DNA of 64,000 nucleotides from Paraphysomonas bandaiensis (lineage: Eukaryota; Chrysophyceae). Below, in pieces: positions 37,998 through 49,505 of the stretch (positions are counted from its first letter, which is position 1; each line of letters begins with the position of its first letter). The position numbers were made by a program, and so were the translations under genes. The notes beneath the pieces are model-generated. The model ran no database searches. It had not been told where the DNA came from and saw only the letters and a list, made by a program, of their open reading frames with translations. The stretch is taken from the NCBI GenBank assembly GCA_965644295.1, contig CBFFRP010000108.1, positions 124,001 to 188,000 of the forward strand. Direction: 5' to 3'.

Positions 37998-39669
37998 CTA
38001 ACTCAATCTGAAAAAATTAAATGCAGTCGCCGTGGTGGTACTGCGAACTGTTTCTACGTCAACTTCTAAGCACTCAGCCAGCTTATCCGCAACTCCATTG
38101 ACATCCATGGGTTCACTCTCCCTTCTTCCTTTCACGAACCCCATCCATGGTGCATCCGTCTCTATCATGATTCGCTCTAGAGGCACTGTGCCGCTTCGGA
38201 GTATTTCTCTAAGCACCGCACCTCGCTCGTGCTTGCAAAGCGTGCCTGTAAACCCAATAAAAAATCCACGCTCTATATAAGCGATTGCTTCCTCGTGAGA
38301 ACCAGTGAAGCAATGAACCACCAGTGGTGGCAATCTTCCGGAAAACCTAAAACATATACACATAACTTCCTGTCGCATAACATTCAAACAAGCAAACGAT
38401 ATCACACTAATCTACATTATTAATTCTCTACTTAGTTCTATAACAAAATCTTCTCAAAATGTGAACATTAAGTTGTTACCTATCAAGAACTTCTAGTAAA
38501 GCCTCATGTGCCTCTCTCTCATGCACAAACATTGGCATGCCTAACTCACAGGCGAGCTCCACCTGAGCCTCGAATGCCCTAATCTGTTCTTCACTGGAGC
38601 TAAAGTTGCGATTGAAGTCTAAACCACACTCTCCTATAGCAACCACCAAAGGGTCTGCAGCAAGCTCTCGCAGGCGTTGCGTAGTGGATTCAGTGAATGA
38701 TTTCGCATCGTGAGGATGGATGCCGGCAGTACAGTATGCCGCCAACTTGGGATGGCGTACATTTTTTGTGCCCTTCTCCTGGGCCCACTGTCGGGCTATT
38801 CGTATAGACCCTTCTACACATCGTATTGAAGTTCCAGTAAGAAGAACAGCTACAACCTTTGCCTCTTCCGCTCGTAGAAATATATCGCGCCATTTGCCCC
38901 GTAGCTGCTTGCTAGTAATATTAATACCGATATCCACAACTCCGCATGCCTCTTTTGGCCCAAAACCTGAACCTAACCCAGAAATCTCACTCGTGTCATT
39001 AATGCTGGGAAATACTTTGGTGTCTTGATGTACTGTTTTAGTTACCTCTTGGCTAGTCGCGTCTGAGTCTTGCGTCAAACAATTAGCTTCATTATTACTC
39101 TGACCTCCACCACTCTTTTCACGTGATATCAGTCGTTCAAGTTTCTTGTTGAGGTGTCGGCGTCGATTCTTTCGTTGCTGAGCAGTTAGTGTTGCATCAC
39201 TGTCTAGTTCATACAATTTTTGTCGGATGGACTGAATTGATTCCGCATTTTTAGATGCGTTTGGTTCAACTTGAACGTTTTGTACGGTATCCACATGCAA
39301 AATAGGGCCAAATTTGACCTCAAAACACTCGTCGCTACAATTAGCTATTTCAGAGAGTACATGGCCATGACATCTCTTTGGCGAACACCAGCACGCAAGT
39401 ATTTTTCCTCGGAGTTCTGCTCTCGCTTTCTGTATAAGTTGAGGTTGTGTCAGTATCCACTCACTAAACTCTCTACACACTCTATTGTGCTCCCTCTCTG
39501 ATTGTTTTCGCATTTGAAATGGGTTACCCCACTGTGGATTTGAACCTTTCGGCATTCCTGCAGAGGCTCTTCCGATATATACATCATAAGGGGACTTCTT
39601 GCAGTGAACGACATATTGCTTCCACTGCTCGTCCATTCCCAGTTCATCCAGACTATTGAAAGCAGCCAT
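37998..39669 (-). CDS. DUF4326-TatD fusion protein, right copy
   Basis: Two exons, 39669-38480 and 38346-37998, 512 residues. Same architecture as the left copy: DUF4326 (CWCSPKRCHGHVL) then TatD (DIGINIT, AGIHPHD, IGECGLDFN, FVHERE, VHCFTGS, IETDAPW). It keeps an extra 46-residue Ser/Thr/Asn-rich linker at about 182-230 that the left copy has lost. Substitutions between copies are few and mostly conservative, for example S/N at a splice-distal position in RVYTNS versus RVYRNS. The promoter segment shared with the left copy ends at 39724. Beyond it the flanks differ, so the two copies may be regulated differently. Confidence 0.9.
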
Positions 39670-39724
39670 TGATGCAAGCTAACCACTAATATCCTTGTAA
39701 GAGTGCCGGTGATATTGTATATAA

Positions 39725-40246
39725 TGGTTTATGGTTAAGTGTGTGGATACTGTACCGTGATATCTATAGATCACATGAGTGAGATGATGCTGCCCTATCG
39801 GATGCCGGATGACCAGAAAGAAAATACGGAGAAAGTCCTGGTGTATTATACATACCAGTATACCAGTACAGCAGCACGTATGCACCAGTACAGGTGGATA
39901 TGTATGGTATACATCCACTCCTCTTGTTCCTTCTGTACATATGTGCACTCCACTATGAACCAATCACATACTTCTATCGCATATTTGTTGGTATCAAAGA
40001 TCACACTTCTGAAAGTTATGTGGAAGGGGTGGAATTAACCAGCATATGCTCGCTCAGTGTCATTGCACCATATATTGATGACTTCATGTAATGAAGTGAA
40101 GTGGCGAATTTAAGTTGATCATGTATACACGTATATCATATGAACGAAGCGTAAGATGGGCACATGTACGTGTATTCTAGACACACATATATACATACAT
40201 ATAATCCATCCGTCCACATATACATACATAACATACACAATATAAG
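39725..40246. promoter_or_regulatory. Divergent promoter region between TatD and FUSC-like genes
   Basis: About 520 bp separating two divergent genes. It contains CCAGTACAGCAGCACG near 39862 and ATCCACTCCTCTT near 39908, both related to elements seen upstream of other genes here. There is also a run of ATACATA near 40190-40235 directly before the FUSC-like ATG. No coding feature was recognised. The regulatory role is inferred from position. Confidence 0.45.
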
Positions 40247-43200
40247 ATGAGGATATCCCGCAGCACTCTATACGCTCTCTATACAATGTACACCACATCT
40301 TTATGTTTTTCCTTCATGGGAGCATTCACATGGGCAGGCCCATTGACCTACATCTCCGCTGTGTTGTCTGCTCTATCAGCTGTTATGTATTTTGGTGCAT
40401 GGTTACGTAGTTTCTTAGGCGTTATATGGGGCACATGCTGGGCATCTCTTGGAGGTACACTTGTTGGGATCGCCTGGAAGCTTCCAACCCTCCAGTTCTT
40501 CCTGATATTCATTGGGATATGTTGGATTAATAAGTGTTCTATGTGGAGCCCAACATCCAAGACATTTGGAGGGATTCTATTCACTATTGGGGCATTATGG
40601 CCGACTGTGAGTGATGGTGCTGTTGTTGGGTGGGCATCATTTGGTGGATTGATATTGTTTGCAATCGTTCCCGTGTTTTTAACTGGAGTTACTCTTATTT
40701 TTCCCTTTCCAATGCTCGCATTGGGTCGGCTGTCGATACTAGTTAATGAATTATGTCAGGATCTGTCATGTGTAGTTAGCGCTTATGTGGATGCATTCTG
40801 CTTTTCTGACAGAGCAGATTTTCATATATCTGTAGCGGAATCCTATATCAATGATGCTAGAAATTCATTACGTACACTAAAGGAAGTGTCGTCTCATATT
40901 TCCGCGGAATCATGGGTATTCCCATCTTTGAGACCTCTAGCAACCATGCTCATCGCATTCACACCTATCATCAGTCAAGTGATAGACGATCTTACGCTTC
41001 TTCGGGATATGATAGAAGATATCGTTCCCAATGAGACTCACCAGAGGTTTGTATCTCTTCTTAAGGGGCCCCTAGATCAGGCTGTCAATGAAGTGTCTAC
41101 TGTACTGACTGAAATTGTGACTTATCGAATATCTTCCTATGACTTTCAAGTTTCAGAAACGGGTTTCGTAGGGAGGGCATACTGGTCATGGCGTAGAGTT
41201 ATCACGCAACTGTGGATGACACACCTGCAAAGTTCAAGCTGGAGTATACAAAGCCCTGCTAAACACCGGTCGGTGTGCTCACCAGATATAGTGAGTGCAG
41301 CTTTCCTACGTATGTCTGTATGTCGCTCCAAGATCATGCAGGCAACTCAACGAGCAAGAGAAAAGTATGTTTTTGTCCGTCCACCTTCGAAAGGACCTCC
41401 CTCTGTGACATCCTGCACCCGTAGTAGAAATTTCTCTGCAGACCATCTCTCTGTGGAAGAAGATGCTAAGTACGCGGAATATGTTGGATTCGGCAGCGCC
41501 TGGGACGTGGGAGATGAGGCAGAAGAAAAGACAAAAGCTTCCCTTGAAATGGTACCCCAAGGGGAAATTGCGTTTAGTAATACGGAGGTAATGACTGTTC
41601 TTTCTCTGGATAGTAGTACTGGTACTCGAATTCAACGATCGAATTCTCTGCCCCTGGAGGGTGAAGGCTCAATTCAGTCTGCAGATGAATCCAACAAGTC
41701 TTGTAATGGTTTGGATACAGATATGTGCAGCCGAGTAGTGACTGTATTGTACAGAGAAAATCTTCGACTTGGGACCCGTAATTTGGCTCCACGAGGAGCT
41801 TTTCTGTGCCGCCTACTTGCGGTAATGTCTACCCTTGAAACATTGGAAGGGGTACTTTTGGCAGATTCTTCTTCACAAAGTACATCGTATATCGGATGGC
41901 TACTAGAAGCATTGTGGACTTCTATCAAAAGCGCGCTATTTTACCTTGTAGATTGTTCAACTGAGCCTTTTGCTATCTGTAGCAGTCTGTATGCTGTAGT
42001 TGTCTCATATATAACCCAGTCTAGGTCTGGGGTTTCTTCTGAGCTTGCTCACTTGAGGTCGTATCAACACCCTATGAAACTTGCCCTGATCTCGTCTTTG
42101 TGCTCTCTCCTTGTTCTCTCTCCCACATTGTACAACATGTTTCCGTATGGCTTATGGGGAAGTGTGGTTGTAACTCTTATCCGACAAGACAATGCCGCAT
42201 CATCATTTAATAAGGGATATCAACGTATTGAAGGCACTGTCGTGGGGTGTTTGTTCTCATACCTTGTTTCGCAAATACTGCAATGTCACAAAGATAGCTG
42301 TAACAACGCTACGATCATTACTGTTATCGTGTTCTGGCTGGGTGTATGTGCCTATTTCAGAGAGCGTCCTAGGCATGGTTATGCTGGGATTGTAGCCGGT
42401 TTTACACCTATCATTGTTCTGTTGGGGCCTACCCGCGGTTCGCAAGACGCCACGTGGGGAAGGGTTGAAATGACCTTCTTAGGTGTAGCTGTATATCTTA
42501 TTATCGATAATGTTCTCCTCCCGAGTAGAGCAGATGTAGCTTTACGGTCAACAGCAGTGCGGTCTATTCGCCAGCTTCGCGATGTGTTGGGAGCTATTAG
42601 ACATTCGATGGATGCTTTGCTCTCCTACAAACCAGAGCTCCTTCATTGCGGTGATAGAAGAGAAACTCACGACGAAGAAAATATGCTTGATGGTAAAGTT
42701 AAGTATTCTTCCCTTATAGAATCTGACGAGGCAGAAGCATTGGAAGTAAGTTCAACTCACTCTACTACATCAGGAGAACTCGTGGATATTGTTACGAATG
42801 CGACCACGACTCTTGGCCCGTTCATGACTAGCGTCACTGTTCAACGAGAATTAATAGAGCTGGCGGTTCTAGAGCCAATAATATGGCACAGGTTCGCTTT
42901 AAATCATGTCATGTTTTTTTGGTTTTACGTTGGATACAATTAGACCTTTTCCTACGGCAGCTTATGAGCGGTTAATAGTGTGTCTAGAGGCAGTCGCTCT
43001 GTCGTCTAGGTCAATGTGCGCTGCCATCACTGCTGCGGCGAAGTGCCTCGCTAGCCTACCACCGGATACAGCAGCTATCAATATTAGCGTCTTGCAGCAT
43101 ATGAACATGCATCTTATTGAGGTAGTTTTTCCTTTGTACCAGAGTTAAGTTTTATGTTGCGGTTAGGTCTTTAACACCGCGGAGGACGCTTTAAAATGTC

Positions 43201-43617
43201 AAGGAAATGCTCTTAAAAGGTGGAATCACGTATCACTAATGTTTGCGTTTTAAGTTTTGTACAGAATGTTTTATGGTAAACACTACCTCCGTAGCGAGTC
43301 AGAGGCAACGACAACTTTGTCGGCCATTATTACACTCTCAAAGATCGTGGAACTGTCATTGACACGCTTAGATGAAGCGTTTAGAGTGTATTATTATCGA
43401 GCGACATTTAATCTAGGGGAAGGTCGGGTCAACGTTGGCTTTGTGACTCATTGGCAGGTTGGTCGACTGCCTATGGTTGTTTATTGATGTATAATTTTAT
43501 GTAATTGGCTTACAGAACATTTATGGAAGCACTAGACAACATATGAGAAGCTTGACACAACTTGGTATCGCACTTCATCGTGTCCGTAGTATAGAGTCGC
43601 ATGGATATTGTGCTTAA
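40247..43617 (+). CDS. FUSC / aromatic-acid-exporter-like membrane protein
   Basis: Four exons (40247-42891, 42944-43135, 43265-43457, 43516-43617) give 1,043 residues. The third and fourth junctions are less certain. It has two clusters of hydrophobic helices. The first is at residues about 10-160 (MGAFTWAGPLTY, FLIFIGICWINK, LILFAIVPVFLTGV). The second is at about 615-770 (LALISSLCSLLVL, LWGSVVVTLIRQDNAASSFNKGYQRIEGT truncated here by description, then FTPIIVLLGP). The motif GYQRIEGTVVG is typical of FUSC-family transporters. A long soluble stretch with Ser-rich and acidic segments separates them. Family members export aromatic or organic acids across membranes. Substrate and membrane are unknown here. 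Confidence 0.8.
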
Positions 43618-44443
43618 GTTTTGACTATATTTTTGATATGTATATTTATATATTTGTATTGTTTATCTTGACACCCGTAGTATATGTAGTCTAAATGCAT
43701 AGGTTGTTTTCAAAAAGGAGTACTATCATGAGCGGGAATATTTTCGCCTTCATGGGGGAAACGATAGAGTTTTCGGCATATAGCCTGATGAATTTTGATA
43801 AATACGTTAACTACATTGCTGCAATCATAACATCCTTTTTTGTATGAATCTGTAGTCTAAATGTCTAAATGTAAAAACGTGCTTTATAATCTCAATTTTT
43901 TCTTCCCTAGCACTTTGAAGTTTGATTGCGTCTATTGAGTATCATAGCTAGTTGTCGTCTGGAAGAATTTTATAAAAGGAACTGACAATATAGACTGACA
44001 TTTATCAGAGTTTTATGTTTTATAGCCTTGGTATATAGACTACTTTGGATTTTGGATGCCTAACCTTGTAGTGTATCTCGACTTGTGTCATATGTGTAAC
44101 CTTATTATATATTCTATAGAAAAATTGTGGTAATATATTTGTCCCTACTTAATTTATCCGACGTTCCTACTAAACCAAAAAGTGCCGTTTGTTGTGTTTC
44201 TACTAAATCACGCAACGATTATGCAAATGAGCTCCAACCAAGTAGGATATAACAGCATACTAACAAAAACATCAGCTTCGTAATGTAAAAAGGTATGACT
44301 TGCTTCTTATTAAATACAAGGCTAGATGTTGAAGAACTTCCGAGCAACTTCTAGTACGAAGTGGGCGGTATCCAAATGTCAAAATTACAATGTTTTAACT
44401 AAACACAGCAGTCGCCCACAAGATTAAGTAATCAGGAGGGCGT
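43618..44443. other. Convergent 3' intergenic region
   Basis: About 825 bp between the 3' ends of the FUSC-like and desaturase genes. AT-rich, with only short frames and no motifs. I see no gene, RNA or repeat in it. Confidence 0.5.
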
Positions 44444-45899
44444 TTACATTGCGGGGAACTCGGTTACAAATTCCCTGGAAACCTTAGACAAGTGATTGAG
44501 CACTTCCACAGTACCAACCCACAGGTTGGTCTCGTGGTACGTGACACCCTCTGCCTTGCAGAAGGAAGTAACAAGCTCGTGCGCCTTCTTCAGGTTGTGC
44601 CTGGGCAAAGATGGGAAAAGGTGATGGTCAACCTGGTACTGCAACCCCCCACAAAACCAATCCACAAACCAGTTTGAGGTAATATTACGGGTGGTGGAGA
44701 CCTGGAGCTTCCAAAAGTCGGGACGCTTGTCAGCAGGATACACGGACATACCGTTGTGTCCGAGGCCGAACACTGTGGCGAGGAAAAGACCACATGAAGT
44801 CTGGCATACAAGGAAATATGCTAGTGCATTCAAAAGTGGCATACGTGAAAGGATGAATAGAAGTCCGACGTAGTGCAGAATAAGGCCGATCTTCTCAAGC
44901 GTGGGGTACTGAATCTTTTTCTTGTCAAGGGTGGCGTTCTTCACACTCCACTGCCCCATACCGCCAAAAACGAACACCCAGGACTGGTGTGCCCAGGCCA
45001 GACGGGCAAAAAGAAGTACTGGAAAGTAGAAGACAGCTTGCCAGCGGATCATAAACCGGCCGAAATCGCTATCCTTAGCAGTCTCAGCCATTTTAAGCGA
45101 CCAGGCAAGAATGGGCATGGTATCAATGTCAGGGTCACCATCAGCCGCTGCCGGGGATGACTCGTGCAGGTTGGGCACCGCATGGTGGGTGTTATGCTTC
45201 GACTTCCACCACTGTACGGAAAACCCTTGGAAAAAGTTTCCAAGAAAGATTCCCATAAGGTCACCATAAAGACGGTTTTTAAACACTTGGTGATGGAGGA
45301 AGTCATGCGCGAGCCAGCCGCACTGCTGCCAGAAAAGCCCGAGAACAGTGGCTCCAATCATCTGGATAATGAAAGAAGAAGCCATAGCACACCGAACGGC
45401 AATGCACAGCAGCAAGATGTTGGAAAGCACCTTGTAGAGGTAGTAGACAGGATCGGAGTTAAAAAGTCCAAGTGCAAGCATCTTCCCTCTGAGCTCTCTG
45501 TAAGCTTTCTCAAACTCCCGCTGTTTCTCTGGTGCAAGACGATTCTCACGAGCCTTAGGAGATGAGTTCTCATCAAGTTCACCAATATAAAAACGATTGA
45601 GTTCCTTTAAAGCTGATGATGGATGAAATGCTGCAAATATATCCGTACAATCATCTCCTGCATGAGTGAATATAACGGACCCTCCGGGATGATCACTCCA
45701 GTTACTCACATCATATACTTTACCCTAAGAAACCCTTCAGTACATGTATAATGCAGTATACGGGGGTATGTACCTTATGAACTAACCAGGCGTCTCCTGG
45801 TGTACGATGCTGGCCTACTTCATCAGGGGTAATCTTCCTGGCCACTGGTTCCACAGGGAATACGTTTTGATCACCACCAGATCCTGCTCCTTTCCCCAT
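44444..45899 (-). CDS. Front-end (delta-5/delta-6-type) fatty-acid desaturase with cytochrome b5 domain
   Basis: Two exons, 45899-45774 and 45724-44444, give 468 residues. The N-terminal cytochrome b5 domain has the heme motif HPGG (H54) and a second heme His (H76). The membrane desaturase domain has the three His boxes HDFLHH, HNTHH and QVDHH. The Q in the third box is the hallmark of front-end desaturases, which insert double bonds near the carboxyl end of polyunsaturated acyl chains in the ER. Regiospecificity cannot be read from sequence. Codon choice is more GC-rich than in neighbouring genes (like eL15), consistent with high expression. It is divergent from the acyl-CoA oxidase, with about 550 bp between the start codons. 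Confidence 0.93.
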
Positions 45900-46452
45900 T
45901 ATATTATATTATGATCTAGAGAGCAAGTTAATATTATGATGAGATGAGGGATATGGATGTGTATGTATGTATGTATATGGGCTCCGATCTTACGGGAGAG
46001 TCCATAGGTTGCATGCTCCATACAGGAGACGGGCAGGAAGCCATTCCTTTTGAACACATATGATAGTGACTACATTCCACTTCATCCACAACGTCATCGA
46101 ATATAGCCAATCATTGAGGTTCTGTTATGTAGATATGCATCACCAGCAGCAAGAAGAGCGATCGAAGATACTGAAAACGGTCAGATTGTGGAGGTATAAT
46201 ACGCTCCTGTATATAGTGTATTACACTGACACAGTAATATGTGAATACTGTCCTGTACGTACAAGATATAAGAATGTTCTGTGTATGTGTACAGCAGTGT
46301 ACATGTACATGTATAGGCAGTCCCGTATGATGTCTATCACACCACATCATCATATCATATAACGAAGTCTAGTGAAGTGGATATTAAGAAGATCACTAAC
46401 TTCACTATACCCACACACGCCTCTACTTAACAACACCCACACCCACACCCAC
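45900..46452. promoter_or_regulatory. Shared divergent promoter of desaturase and acyl-CoA oxidase
   Basis: About 550 bp between divergent lipid genes. It contains a short GTATGTAT run near 45960, a GTACAGCAGTGTACATGTACATG-like element near 46289 (partly palindromic) and three ACACCC units directly before the oxidase ATG. No coding feature. The regulatory role is inferred from position. Confidence 0.45.
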
Positions 46453-48063
46453 ATGCTCTCCAACCCATCTCTACGTATACATACATACAGCGCTGTGTTA
46501 CGTCTCCGGTCCCCTCTCATCTATCGCTCTATATCACACCACAACACATTCAATTACGATCAATTCACACGCCAGTTTATTAATGAAATTAAAGATGTAC
46601 ATACTGCTACTGATCCAACACAGTCTTCTCGTATACTCAGACGTCTAGTTCAATCCAAACACCTCATGTTTACTGATATGTCTGATAATCCTGCGAAGTT
46701 CTTCCTAGCTCATCGGCTACTGGCCACAGTAGGATTAGGAGGGTTTGGTATACGATTCACAGTACAGTATAATCTATTCGCTGGTTCGATTGTAGGACTT
46801 GCAGGAGAAGAGCAGTTAAAACTATTGGACTCTATACAAGAGAAGGGGCAGTTAGGGTGCTTCTTGTTGACTGAGATGCAAGCAGGAGTTCTCTCTGGAT
46901 TGATTGTAGAGACCACTGCTGACTGGGATGATCAAAATCAGCAATTTATATTGCACACGCCATCTGATAAAGCAGCAAAGAATTGGATTAGTCAGGGGTA
47001 TACGGCAGAGTTGGGGGTAGTCATTGCTGATCTACGTGTAGGAGGCACCAGCTACGGTCCACATGCTTTTTTCATGAATCTACGCGACGGAGAGGAGGGA
47101 AATCTGCTACCCGGAATACGAATTGAAGACATGGGATACAAAACCGTGGCAAATGACTTGGATAATGCTAGAGTGTGGTTTGACAAAGTCCGTTTGCCTA
47201 AGAGTGCCCTCCTGAATAAATTCGCAGATATTCAGGACAACAGATATGTGCAGGTGGGAACTGAACGGATGCGCATCGAGGTCATAGGACAGCGACTACT
47301 CACAGGCCGTCTTGCAATTGCAGAAGCAGCTCTTGTGTCATGCCGCGTTTTACACATGAAGACTGAAGAATATGCCCGCAGAAAAGTCTGCAATGGATTA
47401 GCGGGTGAAACGGAGTTGTACAACATGCCACAATTGCGGGCAGTGTTCGATGAGTCATATAAAGCTCTGGATGATATGATTGGGTTCGTAGCAGCGGTAG
47501 AGGAGCAACTCAATGATTGTCTGATTGCGGGTCGAATTCCTGATCAAGAGCTAGTGGAGGCAATTAGTGTGAGTAAAATAAGGGCAATAAGTACTGCTAT
47601 CGAACGTGCTCACGCACTTAGACTGGAGGTGGGGTCTTACGCTTTAATGCACGACACTGGGTTTGAATTGATGGATATGCTCCTCTGCTGCAAGTTTGCT
47701 GAAGGAGACTCCCGCATTCTTCAAATGAAACTCGCACGTGATAGACTCAAGCGCATACAACGGGAAGGGCTCGCGAAAACAGCTATTCAATTTCTCCAAC
47801 CGGCACGCAAAGAGGTTTTGGCAGCTGGTAATCTAGCCTGGAAGTTATCATCCGCGGGTAGAGATGTAAAGAAAATGGATGCTTTATTCAGGGAGAATTG
47901 GAAGGATATATACGCCCTTTCGAAGCTTATTGAAGATCGATACATTTCCAGCTACCCCAGGAAGCAGTTTATGGAGCCAATGGTCAACCGCCTCACTGGT
48001 GCAAACGCTGCGTATGATCTTTCCTGGAAAGAGAAGTTAGGTAAGAGCGAAACGTCTCAATAA
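46453..48063 (+). CDS. Acyl-CoA oxidase/dehydrogenase family enzyme
   Basis: 536 residues from the first ATG (46453); the open frame further upstream lacks an ATG. Acyl-CoA oxidase-like features include the FAD-side segment CFLLTEMQAG (TELGHG in typical enzymes), FILHTPSDKAAKNWIS and YGPHAFFMNLRD. LLPGIRIEDMGYK and DNARVWFDKVRLPKSALL follow as in ACOX proteins. The enzyme would desaturate acyl-CoA in beta-oxidation. The first 35 residues are Arg/Ser-rich without acidic residues (SAVLRLRSPLIYRSIS), as in a mitochondrial presequence. The C-terminus (SETSQ) is not a PTS1. At 536 residues it is shorter than typical peroxisomal ACOX (about 650-700). Mitochondrial placement is inference. Confidence 0.85.
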   Translation: MLSNPSLRIHTYSAVLRLRSPLIYRSISHHNTFNYDQFTRQFINEIKDVHTATDPTQSSRILRRLVQSKHLMFTDMSDNPAKFFLAHRLLATVGLGGFGIRFTVQYNLFAGSIVGLAGEEQLKLLDSIQEKGQLGCFLLTEMQAGVLSGLIVETTADWDDQNQQFILHTPSDKAAKNWISQGYTAELGVVIADLRVGGTSYGPHAFFMNLRDGEEGNLLPGIRIEDMGYKTVANDLDNARVWFDKVRLPKSALLNKFADIQDNRYVQVGTERMRIEVIGQRLLTGRLAIAEAALVSCRVLHMKTEEYARRKVCNGLAGETELYNMPQLRAVFDESYKALDDMIGFVAAVEEQLNDCLIAGRIPDQELVEAISVSKIRAISTAIERAHALRLEVGSYALMHDTGFELMDMLLCCKFAEGDSRILQMKLARDRLKRIQREGLAKTAIQFLQPARKEVLAAGNLAWKLSSAGRDVKKMDALFRENWKDIYALSKLIEDRYISSYPRKQFMEPMVNRLTGANAAYDLSWKEKLGKSETSQ

Positions 48064-49505
48064 TTAACATCGGTGTGAATGTTGAATTTAATTGGGATCT
48101 ATGTTCGAATATTCTTAAAACTCAAACTGTTGCAATTATGATACGATATCGAAGAGTTTGCCATTGTACAGCCATAAGTAAGTATACTTTTTGAAGGTCA
48201 TGCCATGCGTTTATTCCATTTTCCACTACAATGTATTAGGGCTAGGGAACAATATATTGCAACATATTGTAGAGTATATTGACAGGTCGTCCGGTAAAAA
48301 TTTACATCAAGAGTGCTAACAATGTAACGTATTGCTACAACTACTATTCTTTTACGGCTACAACTAGTGAGGTAGTACTATGTCTGGTCTATATCCTCTG
48401 ATTATCTCGCAAATGGCGACTATTAGCATGTACTATTGCTTGATATTAGCTTACAACTTACTCCGAAGTATGTACTTGAAACTTGTTGATGTTGTAGCTA
48501 GTACGCTAGTACATGTCCTGTATTCTGTGCAGCAATGAAACACAGGTTGATTGTAGCAACCAGGGTATCTGTGTATCAATTGATTTTCAACGAAATGTCA
48601 ATTATTGAATTGGGACAGCAAATCATCATTTCAATTGTAATTGGCTACAACTTGCATCAATTAATTGAGAATAAACATGTCACACCTCTGGTAACAACAC
48701 AACACCAGTATTTTCTTCTACAAGTAATATACTTAACAGCTAACGTATTTATTATCACCCCTGCATCTATGATATTATCACTGTGATTAGTTCTGCTCTT
48801 TATAATATGCTCTGAAGTCTTACTCTCGAGCAAGATGTCCTACCACCTTCTTACACTTGTTGCAGCTGCCCATATCAGTCTGATCAAAGGTTACGAAAAA
48901 ATCGTGTAGAAAATGTGTCATACGAAGTTCAGGGGAAGTCAATGTCAATCAAGCACAAAGAACACAAGAGAAAGGTCAGAAGCAACAAGTGTAAAAAACT
49001 AGGACATTTTGTCCGAGAGTGCAAGACTCCAGAGCATATTATAAAGTGGATGAAGGGGAGCATCAGATCACAGAGAGTAGATCATGGAAGCAGGGGTGAT
49101 AATAAAGTTAAGCCACCTGTGTGTGAGATATGCCACCTGAAGACCGTTTCATGCTAACTGGATATATTGTTTGTAGGACTGCTTTGAACCAGAACACCGG
49201 TCTAGCAAGATCAGCAATACTCAGTGTCTTCAAAAGCTCAATTTAATCACCTGTTAATACTTACTGGATGTGGTGTACATCTTCATTGTACAAAGTTGAT
49301 GCTGAATAAGTGAATAACACAACGATAGTCAACATATTCCATTATCATTCGTTAATCAAGGCACATCTGACAATGTCTCGTTAGTTCTGTGAGAATACCA
49401 CTACCCCGTGACATTTTTTGCTGTGTAGGTGGTGATCTATTTTCTTAAACAACACATATAATAATCTATCAGAGCATGCAAACGCACCACTTTTCTCAAA
49501 ATACA
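48064..49505. other. Intergenic region with a possible decayed retroelement piece
   Basis: About 1.44 kb between the oxidase 3' end and the syntaxin-like gene 3' end. Mostly AT-rich. The only coding-like piece is the zinc-knuckle-like frame at 48915-49157, listed separately. No tRNA or intact gene was seen. Confidence 0.5.
48915..49157 (+). mobile_element. Possible remnant of a copia-type gag (degenerate zinc knuckle)
   Basis: An 80-residue frame, basic, with CKKLGHFVREC followed by further Cys/His (CEICHLKTVSC). A CCHC knuckle is C-x2-C-x4-H-x4-C. Here the first Cys is replaced (SNKC), and the rest (C-x4-H-x4-C) is kept. The surrounding sequence has stops in all frames and no terminal repeats that I can see. 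A decayed gag fragment is the best guess; chance is not excluded. Confidence 0.3.

Larger units (their letters stand above)
33548..39724. repeat. Large inverted duplication (left arm 33548-35854, right arm 37299-39724)
   Basis: The two arms carry the same gene pair in mirror order: TatD(+)/MORN(-) on the left and MORN fragment(+)/TatD(-) on the right. Identity is high through exons, introns and the TatD-MORN spacer. The outer edges coincide just upstream of the TatD start (about 55 bp of shared promoter). The inner edges coincide in the middle of the first MORN repeat. Differences include a 138-bp in-frame coding indel in TatD and small intron indels. The central spacer is about 1.4 kb. Confidence 0.9.

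Noticed and set aside
46372-46452. N-terminal extension of the acyl-CoA oxidase frame
   Set aside because: It begins with GTG rather than ATG and consists of a His/Thr repeat; the first ATG at 46453 is followed by a plausible presequence.
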